Positions 1-5,643 of a stretch of 6,834 bases of DNA are shown piece by piece (the first letter of the stretch is position 1; every line of letters begins with the position of its first letter). Made by a program: the position numbers and the translations under genes. Where the stretch lies: NCBI GenBank assembly GCA_030432175.1, contig JAUIHU010000242.1:1-6834 (forward strand). The letters run 5' to 3'. Below the pieces are notes generated by a model. That model searched no databases. It was given only the letters and a program-made list of their open reading frames with translations, and was not told the DNA's origin. The stretch comes from Verrucomicrobiia bacterium (GTDB lineage Bacteria > Verrucomicrobiota > Verrucomicrobiia > Limisphaerales > JAUIHU01).

Positions 1-44
1 TGTTAGATGTATCCTAGCATGTGGCTGAAGAAACTCCAACTATC

Positions 45-575
45 CTATTCTTCGTCGAGGAAAACTATTTTTGGAGAACCTGTGTTCCCCTTCTCTGGCT
101 GAGACATTTTTTCCAGAAGACTTGGAGCCAATCCCTGTGAGCTGGCTTCAGCACGGCTGACACAATCTTCTTGAGGCTCGGATGGCGTGTTCCCTTGTTG
201 AGTAAATGGCTTCAATGCCGTCTGCATCGCTCCTTCTACCAATTGAGTGCAGTGAATTTTCATCGGCGGCAACGGTCCCAGATCTTTCGCCATGGATTCC
301 CCACTCAATGTCATGGCCTCGTCCACACTCTTGCCTTTCAACATCTCAGTCGCCATCCCTGCTACCGCAATGGCCGTTTCACACCCAAAGGCTTGAAAAC
401 TCGCTTTATCAATGACTTTCTTGCCATCTTCTTCGCGAAACTTAAACCACATGCGAACCATGTCTCCACAGTCCGAGGCTCCAACGGTTCCAACGGCATC
501 GGCGCCTTCCATTTCTCCCATGTTCTTGGGATTCATGACGGCGTCTTCCACTTTTTTCTGAAAATCTTCTGACAC
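45..575 (-). CDS. IscU/NifU-type Fe-S cluster scaffold protein with C-terminal extension
   Basis: The first 125 or so residues of this 176-residue protein match IscU and the NifU N-terminal domain, the scaffold on which transient [2Fe-2S] clusters form. All three cluster cysteines are present: C36 in SDCGDMV, C65 in QAFGCETAIA and C109 in IHCTQLVEGA. The conserved Asp (D38) and the His before the last Cys (H108) are also there. LPPMK (102-106) matches the LPPVK motif of E. coli IscU, the binding site for the Hsp70 chaperone HscA. This points to the ISC/NIF lineage rather than SufU, whose zinc-site insertion I do not see. Residues about 126-176 form a polar tail (QQGNTPSEPQEDC onward) with one more cysteine, C138, and no domain I recognise; the NifU C-terminal domain is absent. 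The start is GTG at 573-575: no in-frame ATG lies upstream before a stop at 615-617, and the GTG gives the normal family N-terminus. The 44 bp beyond the TAG stop show no terminator. Confidence 0.92.
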   Translation of the reverse strand: MSEDFQKKVEDAVMNPKNMGEMEGADAVGTVGASDCGDMVRMWFKFREEDGKKVIDKASFQAFGCETAIAVAGMATEMLKGKSVDEAMTLSGESMAKDLGPLPPMKIHCTQLVEGAMQTALKPFTQQGNTPSEPQEDCVSRAEASSQGLAPSLLEKMSQPEKGNTGSPKIVFLDEE

Positions 576-681
576 AGCTTTTCTAATTAAAAGTTTACAA
601 TTGAGATCTAAAAATCACTATCTGCGATCAAAGGAGGTTGGGCTCTTTGCTGTTCAGGGTACTTTAAATGCTGACTCCACT

Positions 682-701
682 CGCCGAGCTGGGGCTCAGC
701 G
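682..701 (-). repeat. Hairpin-forming intergenic element resembling a dispersed palindromic repeat
   Basis: On the minus (transcribed) strand, CGCTGAGC and GCTCGGCG flank a CCCA loop. They form eight consecutive pairs in RNA, one of them a U-G wobble; on the plus strand the same position is a C-A mismatch. The adjoining sequence, with CCCGGGAACG just before the stem, resembles palindromic intergenic repeats of the type CGCCAAGC-loop-GCTTGGCG that I recall from environmental bacterial genomes. There is no T-run after it, so a terminator is unlikely. The element sits in the 245-bp gap before the IscU-like gene. Confidence 0.6.
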
Positions 702-779
702 TTCCCGGGATTCCACCCAACTTTAATCACACCCAAACTCACCGCTTACTCAATCTAATTTCAACTGTTTTTCCTTATT

Positions 780-811
780 TCTTCAGTTCTTCGCGCCTTA
801 GCGTCTTTGCG
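780..811 (-). repeat. Degenerate 8-bp tandem repeat after the rhodanese gene
   Basis: On the minus strand four consecutive 8-bp units read CGCAAAGA, CGCTAAGG, CGCGAAGA and ACTGAAGA, roughly CGCNAAGR with the last unit decayed. The array starts 9 bp after the rhodanese stop codon. It resembles an intergenic motif of the type ACGCAAAGACGCGAAG that I recall as frequent in environmental bacterial genomes. I cannot confirm from one copy that it is dispersed in this genome. Confidence 0.6.
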
Positions 812-820
812 TGCACAAAA

Positions 821-1390
821 TCAGGACAAACGGTAACGGCGCACTTTCGGATCAATCTGCTGCGACCAGGCATCAATCCCCCCCCGCAGGCATCGGACAT
901 TGGTAAATCCCTGTCCCAGAAAATAGGCAGCTCCGTCCAGGCAGCGCTCACCCAAATGATCCACAATAACCAGGGGATTCTCCCGTGGCCAACCCGTCAG
1001 GATATCGCGCATCGAATTCTGCGACATCAATTCAGAGCCTTCAATGCAAGTGGCCTCAAATTCTTCTCGTGTACGAACGTCCAGCATCTTGACCTTTGAA
1101 GCGTCTGCGTCCAGCCACTGCTTCAACTCAACTGGATCCAACATCAAGGCTTCATCGGCTTCATGCCCCTTCTTCAAAGAGGCCAGTACATCGTCTGGAT
1201 CCAGTCCATTGTTGCGCTCACAGAGTTCCTGCAGAGTTTCCTCCGGACGGAAGCCGCAACTGCTGCAACCTCCAATATGGTACTGGCGAAACAATGTCCG
1301 CTGAGCGCCGGGCATCATTTTTAGTAATTCACCTAATGTCGTCTGCGGCGTAATTGAAGTTTGTGATTCGGTGGAAGGGGTCGTCGTCAT
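821..1390 (-). CDS. DUF1858-like / rhodanese-domain fusion protein
   Basis: This 189-residue soluble protein has two parts. Residues about 15-72 resemble the DUF1858 redox-disulfide type domain: a TLGELLKMMPGAQ helix, a C42-S-S-C45 pair in GGCSSCGF, and ETLQELCERNNGLD. Residues about 83-180 are a rhodanese-like domain, with VKMLDVRTREEFEATCIEGS as the entry motif and GQGFTNVRCLRGGIDAWS near the end. In the active-site loop, where rhodaneses usually have C-R-x-G-x-R, this protein reads VDHLGERC. The catalytic cysteine position appears to be H145 and the loop is one residue shorter, with C150 directly after the arginine. It may therefore carry sulfur by another cysteine, or bind rather than transfer. 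The ending (IDPKVRRYRLS) is typical of rhodaneses that finish with a DPxxPxY-like tail. The gene lies 48 bp after sufS, which suggests sulfur relay from SufS; that role is inferred. The ATG at 1388-1390 follows a purine-rich stretch (GGGAAAAGA) but no classic Shine-Dalgarno sequence. Confidence 0.88.
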   Translation of the reverse strand: MTTTPSTESQTSITPQTTLGELLKMMPGAQRTLFRQYHIGGCSSCGFRPEETLQELCERNNGLDPDDVLASLKKGHEADEALMLDPVELKQWLDADASKVKMLDVRTREEFEATCIEGSELMSQNSMRDILTGWPRENPLVIVDHLGERCLDGAAYFLGQGFTNVRCLRGGIDAWSQQIDPKVRRYRLS

Positions 1391-1438
1391 GTTCAGTCTT
1401 TTCCCAATTGTGATTTACCTGAAGCGAGGCCAAGGGTT

Positions 1439-2716
1439 TCAAGAGCGCAGGAAATCCAGAATATCTCTCAGCTCGACCATCATCCGATCGATTTCTTCAG
1501 TGGTGTTGTATAGATAAAATGAGGCTCTGGCTGTTGCGTCCAGTCCAAGTTTTCTCATCAATGGCTGGTTGCAATGATGTCCACCACGCAACGCAATCCC
1601 ACGTTGATCCGCCAATGTGATCAAATCCTGAGTCGGCGCGCCTTTCAGTGAAAAACTCACCACACCTGCGCGTCCAGTTGCAGGACCAAGGATTCGGATA
1701 TCATCCAGGCGCTTCAGCTGATCATATGCGTAGGCGGCCAACGTGGCGTCATGTTCGGCTATTTGATCTCTTCCAATATCATCCAGATAATCCATTGCCG
1801 CAGCTAAACCAATCGCTCCCGCGATGTTAGGCGTGCCTGCCTCAAATTTGTGAGGAACCACATTCCAGTAACTCTCTTCAAAAGTAACTTCGGAAATCAT
1901 TTCCCCACCGCCTTGGTAAGGCGACATGGATTCCAGAACATCAGCCCGTCCAAATAATGCGCCAATCCCTGTTGGAGCCGCCATTTTGTGTCCTGACATC
2001 GCCAGAAAATCACATCCGATTTCCTGAACGTTCATCGGACGGTGCCCGCAGGCTTGCGCTGCGTCGACAAAAGAGATCACCCCATTCTGCCGAGCTAGTT
2101 CACACCACTGGGCAACTGGATTCACAACGCCCAATGTATTGGAAATATAGGTGAATGAAAAAATCTTCACCCTTCCAGACGTCAGCGCTTGTCTCAGAAA
2201 AGATTCGTCGATCTCTCCCTGATCATTGCAAACAGGAACATATACAACTTTGGATCCAGTCCGTTTGGCAATCAGTTGCCAGGGCACCATGTTGCTGTGG
2301 TGCTCCATTTCGGTCAGCAAAATCTCGTCACCGGGTCCCAGATTATCCAATCCCCATGCGTTGGCTACCAGGTTGATCGCCTCAGTGGTCCCTCGTGTGA
2401 AAACTATTTCATTGGTTTGTGCGCCAATATACTCAGCGGTCCGCGCTCTGGCTCCTTCATAACCATCCGTTGCGCGCTGGCTGAGTGTATGAATCCCACG
2501 ATGGACATTACTGTTGTCTTTTTTGTAATAACTCTCAATGGATTCCAATACACAGATTGGTTTCTGTGTCGTCGCCGCGTTATCGAAATAAATCAACGGG
2601 CGCTTGTTAACGATCTGGTTCAAAATTGGAAACTGGTTGCGTACCTTTTCCATTTCGACCGGATCATTCAGTCGTTTGGTATTGGAAGATTCTGAGATTG
2701 TTAAATCGGACACCAT
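1439..2716 (-). CDS. sufS: Cysteine desulfurase SufS (class II, PLP-dependent)
   Basis: SufS removes sulfur from L-cysteine, giving alanine and an enzyme persulfide that feeds SufBC2D or a carrier. The 425-residue protein has the full aminotransferase class V fold. Visible motifs include the cofactor-region segments YFDNAATTQKP (43-53), NVHRGIHTLS, FTRGTTEAINLVA and EMEHHSNMVPW. PLP-binding lysine K244 lies in SGHKMAAPTGIG, and the active-site cysteine C382 lies in the class II loop RGGHHCNQPLM. Both sit at a constant 18-residue offset from E. coli K226 and C364, so the body aligns well and the N-terminus is about 18 residues longer. The ATG at 2714-2716 opens the frame with a polar, unconserved leader; the ATG at 2651-2653 (residue 22) would give a more usual N-terminus. 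Neither has a strong ribosome-binding site. No sufE is present nearby, so the sulfur acceptor may be the IscU-like or rhodanese protein downstream, or a distant sufE. Confidence 0.97.
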   Translation of the reverse strand: MVSDLTISESSNTKRLNDPVEMEKVRNQFPILNQIVNKRPLIYFDNAATTQKPICVLESIESYYKKDNSNVHRGIHTLSQRATDGYEGARARTAEYIGAQTNEIVFTRGTTEAINLVANAWGLDNLGPGDEILLTEMEHHSNMVPWQLIAKRTGSKVVYVPVCNDQGEIDESFLRQALTSGRVKIFSFTYISNTLGVVNPVAQWCELARQNGVISFVDAAQACGHRPMNVQEIGCDFLAMSGHKMAAPTGIGALFGRADVLESMSPYQGGGEMISEVTFEESYWNVVPHKFEAGTPNIAGAIGLAAAMDYLDDIGRDQIAEHDATLAAYAYDQLKRLDDIRILGPATGRAGVVSFSLKGAPTQDLITLADQRGIALRGGHHCNQPLMRKLGLDATARASFYLYNTTEEIDRMMVELRDILDFLRS

Positions 2717-2733
2717 TCTTTGGGCTGAGTTAA

Positions 2734-2790
2734 AGATTCCAGAGACTCAGTAACGATTTCAAAAACCACCTGAGTCTCTGGAGACAATCT
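2734..2790 (-). repeat. 13-bp perfect inverted repeat between sufT and sufS
   Basis: TCCAGAGACTCAG at 2738-2750 is exactly complementary to CTGAGTCTCTGGA at 2770-2782, with a 19-nt loop. After a 4-nt bulge (2783-2786), AGAT (2734-2737) can also pair with ATCT (2787-2790). The structure occupies most of the 77-bp gap, beginning 3 bp after the sufT stop and ending 17 bp before the sufS ATG. No T-run follows either arm in either direction, so it is not a standard intrinsic terminator. It could be an RNA processing or stability hairpin, a translational control element for sufS, a protein-binding operator, or a copy of a dispersed repeat. The inverted repeat is certain; the function is not known. 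Confidence 0.85.
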
Positions 2791-2793
2791 ACA

Positions 2794-3348
2794 TCACATT
2801 AAACCAAGTTGCAGCTTGGCGGCTTCGGTCATCATGGATTGGTTCCAGGGCGGATCCCATACCAGTTCCACATCCACTTCTCGAACACCAGGGACTGCTT
2901 TCAGTTTTTCCTGAACGTCAGCTGCTATAGAATCCCCCATGCCACAACCCGGCGCTGTCAGTGTCATTTTCACCTGGATATTACCGCCACCAGTTTCCTG
3001 GCGATCCACGTGACAGTCGTAAATCAATCCCAGATCAACAATGTTGACGGGAATCTCCGGATCATAGCAGGTCTTCATCTGCTTCCAGAGTAACGACTCA
3101 TCGATCTCTGCATTCGGATCTGCAGAATCTCCAAGCTCAGCTTCCAGTCCTGTGGGTTCCTTACCGATGGCGTCGGCGTTCTTTCCCTGGATCTTCGCCA
3201 TCATCGAACCATTGACAATGACCGTGTAAGACCCACCCAACTCCTGCCGGATGTCGATTTCGCTCCCCTTCTCAAGAATCACAGGTTCCCCGGAGGGAAT
3301 CATGATCGCAGGGCACTCTCTTTGTAGTTCAACAATTTCTCCGGGCAT
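2794..3348 (-). CDS. sufT: Fe-S cluster assembly accessory protein SufT (long form, MIP18/DUF59 domain)
   Basis: This 184-residue protein matches the long form of SufT. Its C-terminal half (about 86-182) is a MIP18/DUF59 domain with the helix LLWKQMKTCYDPEIPVNIVD, the strand motif LTAPGCGMG containing C135, and the ending VELVWDPPWNQSMM. The first 80 or so residues (PSGEPVILEKGSEIDI, LGGSYTVIVNG, KNADAIGKEP) form the small domain that distinguishes long SufT from stand-alone DUF59 proteins such as PaaD. DUF59 proteins act in maturation or delivery of Fe-S clusters; the conserved cysteine is the key reactive residue in the family. Its exact biochemical role is less settled than that of the neighbouring Suf proteins. 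It lies 48 bp after sufD and 77 bp before sufS, and the second gap is largely filled by an inverted repeat. The ATG at 3346-3348 fits the family N-terminus; the AATTAAACAGAT in front of it is not a ribosome-binding site of the usual kind. Confidence 0.93.
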   Translation of the reverse strand: MPGEIVELQRECPAIMIPSGEPVILEKGSEIDIRQELGGSYTVIVNGSMMAKIQGKNADAIGKEPTGLEAELGDSADPNAEIDESLLWKQMKTCYDPEIPVNIVDLGLIYDCHVDRQETGGGNIQVKMTLTAPGCGMGDSIAADVQEKLKAVPGVREVDVELVWDPPWNQSMMTEAAKLQLGLM

Positions 3349-3396
3349 ATCTGTTTAATTTTTATCCACAAACTATGTGATGCGCTTCAGGCAAAA

Positions 3397-4749
3397 TCAG
3401 TCCTTTGGATCAAATCGATCCGCCAGAATATTTTCGAGATAATCTTTTACCGCCTGATATGGGATCCGATCCACTACGTCACTGGCAAATGCGTGGATCA
3501 ACATACGACGTGCGCGAGCCTCGTTAATTCCGCGAGCGCGCAGGTAAAAAACGGAATCCTCATCCAATTGGCCAATGGTCGCTCCATGGGTGCAGCGCAC
3601 ATCATCAGCGAAGATTTCCAACTGCGGTTTGGAGTTCACTGTCGCTCGATCAGACAAAACCAGGTTTCGACTGTTCTGGATAGCATCCGTCTTTTGCGCA
3701 ATCTGGTGAACGTAGATTTTCCCATTGAAAACCCCTCGAGAATCATCCGTCAGAATGCCATGGTAATACTCGTGACTGTTGCAATTGGGCTGTTTGTGAT
3801 CCATCAACGTGTGGTGGTCAACCAGCTGATTTTTCTGCCCCAGATAAAGACCATTCAAAACCGCTTCCGAATTTTTGCCGTCGAGAATTGAATGGATGTC
3901 ATTTCTTGAGATCCCCGCTCCCACCGCCATGGAGTGAGAGGTAAATCTTGCGTCCTGCTCCAGGTAGGCTTGAATCGCCGCCGTGTGGTAGGCTTGCAAA
4001 CTCTCTTCCTGAACTTTCAGGTGTTCAACTGATGCGTTTGGCGCAACGAAAAATTCAGAAACGCTGTTCACCCAGTAAGCGGTGTCCCGATCGCCAACGC
4101 AACGTTCTACCAGCGAAAAAGAGGCTCCAGATTCGGCAATCGCCAATAGTCTCGGATGAGAAGCCACAGGATTCGAACCCTCGTCACCGTTGGCGGTCAG
4201 CTGAATGATCTGAATTGGCTTTTCAAGTATCAGGTTCTTTTTGACATGAATGAACAAACCGTCCCCAAAAAAAGCTGTGTTCAACGCCGCCAACGAACTT
4301 TGATCCACTTTAACCTGGGTTCCCAGACGACCCTGAACCAGGTCTTCACGGTTGCGAACAGCCTCATTCAACGATTCGACAATGCAACCTTCTGGAAGCC
4401 CGGATAAATCAGACAAATCTTTCGAGAACTGTCCGTTCACCAAAACCACTCGGTAGGCGTCCAGTTGATCAAAGCAAAAGCCTTGAACCTGTGATACCCC
4501 TGGATCAGCAACAGGCGCTCCGCAACAGAAATCAAAGGTTTGATTCTCGATAGGTTTCAGGTTCGTGAACCGATACTCTTCTTCCCGAATGGACGGGATC
4601 CCTTTTTCGGCAAAATGGGCAATCCCAGCGCGCCTCAACTGGTTCAGCCAGGACGGGTCCAGAGCCCATTCAGACGCTTCCAGTTGATTGAATCGCTCTG
4701 TATATGGATGCATTTCTTTGGATTCTGTAGGTAAAGTCGTAGACATCAT
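3397..4749 (-). CDS. sufD: Fe-S cluster assembly protein SufD
   Basis: SufD is the SufB paralogue that completes the SufBC2D scaffold and helps with iron acquisition and cluster formation. The protein has 450 residues, slightly longer than the E. coli protein (about 423). A helical N-terminal region includes the family motif EEYRFTNL (about 57-64). A beta-helix core follows, with LNTAFFGDGLFIHV (156-169) and DHHTLMDH (311-318). The diagnostic C-terminal region includes GVFNGKIYVHQIAQKTDAIQ, then NLVLSDRATVNSKPQLEIFADDVRCTHGATIG. H388 in CTHGAT corresponds by my alignment to E. coli His360, a residue implicated in cluster assembly opposite SufB Cys405; C386 beside it is also retained. The start is one of two adjacent ATG codons (4747-4749 or 4744-4746), and neither has a convincing ribosome-binding site. 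Its location between sufC and sufT supports the assignment. It is distinguished from sufB by sequence and by the lack of the QCDSLLIG motif. Confidence 0.97.
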   Translation of the reverse strand: MMSTTLPTESKEMHPYTERFNQLEASEWALDPSWLNQLRRAGIAHFAEKGIPSIREEEYRFTNLKPIENQTFDFCCGAPVADPGVSQVQGFCFDQLDAYRVVLVNGQFSKDLSDLSGLPEGCIVESLNEAVRNREDLVQGRLGTQVKVDQSSLAALNTAFFGDGLFIHVKKNLILEKPIQIIQLTANGDEGSNPVASHPRLLAIAESGASFSLVERCVGDRDTAYWVNSVSEFFVAPNASVEHLKVQEESLQAYHTAAIQAYLEQDARFTSHSMAVGAGISRNDIHSILDGKNSEAVLNGLYLGQKNQLVDHHTLMDHKQPNCNSHEYYHGILTDDSRGVFNGKIYVHQIAQKTDAIQNSRNLVLSDRATVNSKPQLEIFADDVRCTHGATIGQLDEDSVFYLRARGINEARARRMLIHAFASDVVDRIPYQAVKDYLENILADRFDPKD

Positions 4750-4786
4750 GGTATGAGCTGGATAACCAAATCATTGATGAGATTCT

Positions 4787-4800
4787 GGGACCTCGGTCCC
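4787..4800 (-). repeat. Short G/C-rich palindrome between sufC and sufD
   Basis: GGGACC and GGTCCC are separated by two bases. In RNA on the minus strand this would be a 5-bp stem GGGAC/GUCCC with a CGAG tetraloop. It lies 4 bp after the sufC stop codon and is not followed by a T-run. A small hairpin here could protect the 3' end of a processed sufBC transcript, but it is short enough to be chance. Confidence 0.5.
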
Positions 4801-4804
4801 TGGT

Positions 4805-5575
4805 TTAAGCAACGACCGACTTTTCGGAAGCTTCCTGAATAATCCAGTCGTATCCGCGTTCTTCCAGCTCCAGCGCCAGTTCCTTGGTTCCGGATCGAAC
4901 AATTTTTCCTTTGTAGAGGACGTGCACGAAATCCGGAACGATGTAATCCAGCAAGCGCTGATAGTGGGTGATCAAAAGAAATCCATTCTCTTTGCTTTTC
5001 AGCTTATTCACCCCTTCAGAAACATTCTTCAAAGCGTCGATATCCAGTCCAGAATCTGTTTCGTCAAGAATCGCGAGTTTAGGTTCTAAAACCGCCATTT
5101 GGAAAATCTCGTTTTTCTTTTTCTCCCCACCGGAGAATCCCTGATTCACAGCACGATTCAACAAACTCTGATCCAGCTCCATGATTTTCATCTTCTCTTT
5201 GACCAAAGTCAGAAAATCCATGGCATCCACTTCCGGCAACCCACGGCTTTTGCGCATTTCATTGTAAGCCGCTTTGAGAAAGTAAGTGCTGTTCACTCCC
5301 GGGATTTCCACCGGATATTGAAAAGCCATGAACAATCCGGCGCAAGCGCGCTCTTCAGGTTCCATATCCAGCAAATCTTTTCCGAGAAAGTTCACTTCCC
5401 CAGCATTGACTTCGTAAGTATCACGTCCAGCCAGAACTTGAGACAGGGTGCTTTTCCCGCTGCCATTCGGTCCCATAATGGCATGGATCTCTCCTTCATT
5501 GATGGTCAGATTGATCCCGTGCAGGATTTGCTTTCCTTCGACACTGGCTTGCAGATTCTTGATTTCTAACAACAT
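4805..5575 (-). CDS. sufC: Fe-S cluster assembly ATPase SufC
   Basis: SufC is the ABC-type ATPase of the SufBC2D scaffold. It binds SufB and SufD, and its ATP-driven dimerisation is thought to open their interface for cluster assembly. It has no membrane segments. The 256-residue length is normal for the family. Visible motifs are Walker A GPNGSGKST (35-43), the Q-loop glutamine in AFQYP (Q86), the signature FSGGEKKKNE (147-156), Walker B ending in LDE with D171 and catalytic E172, the D-loop SGLD (175-178), and the switch histidine H204 in LLITH. The GEKKKNE variant of the ABC signature is typical of SufC and separates it from transporter ATPases. The ATG at 5573-5575 gives the usual N-terminus (MLLEIKNLQA). 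No clear Shine-Dalgarno sequence precedes it; the upstream stretch is A-rich with CATCCATTAATCC next to the start. The gene lies 68 bp after sufB and 55 bp before sufD. Confidence 0.98.
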   Translation of the reverse strand: MLLEIKNLQASVEGKQILHGINLTINEGEIHAIMGPNGSGKSTLSQVLAGRDTYEVNAGEVNFLGKDLLDMEPEERACAGLFMAFQYPVEIPGVNSTYFLKAAYNEMRKSRGLPEVDAMDFLTLVKEKMKIMELDQSLLNRAVNQGFSGGEKKKNEIFQMAVLEPKLAILDETDSGLDIDALKNVSEGVNKLKSKENGFLLITHYQRLLDYIVPDFVHVLYKGKIVRSGTKELALELEERGYDWIIQEASEKSVVA

Positions 5576-5643
5576 GGATTAATGGATGGTTCTTTTTTTA
5601 TTTTTAAATTGAGTTAATAAATGGGGACGGCTGTGAATCAGGA

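Noticed and set aside
1..44. Terminator after the last gene
   Set aside because: The 44 bp beyond the IscU-like stop codon show no stem followed by a T-run; the transcript may continue beyond the left edge.
630..668. A perfect AAAGGAGG on the plus strand upstream of an ATG at 666-670
   Set aside because: The spacing to the ATG is about 30 nt, too far for initiation, and the frame it would serve is not a credible gene. On the transcribed strand it reads CCTCCTTT, like an anti-Shine-Dalgarno sequence, but I see no strong partner for it near the IscU-like start.
668..1099. A 143-codon plus-strand open frame
   Set aside because: It crosses the intergenic repeat-like elements and then runs antisense through the rhodanese gene; the translation has no family features and its FSSSRLSVFA segment is simply the 8-bp repeat translated.
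2738..2782. Intrinsic terminator between sufT and sufS
   Set aside because: The stem is strong, but no T-run follows on either strand and the loop is 19 nt; the minus-strand continuation is ATCTTTAACTCAG.
1418..3391. A 9-bp sequence CCTGAAGCG shared in opposite orientation by the sufS-rhodanese gap (1418-1426) and the sufD-sufT gap (3383-3391)
   Set aside because: It is short, has no conserved flanks, and sits at different distances from the neighbouring genes; chance is sufficient.
5099..5569. A 156-codon plus-strand open frame
   Set aside because: It is wholly antisense to sufC, whose protein has all ABC ATPase motifs; the plus-strand translation has none. The same applies to plus-strand frames at 2189-2695, 3493-3891 and 171-572.
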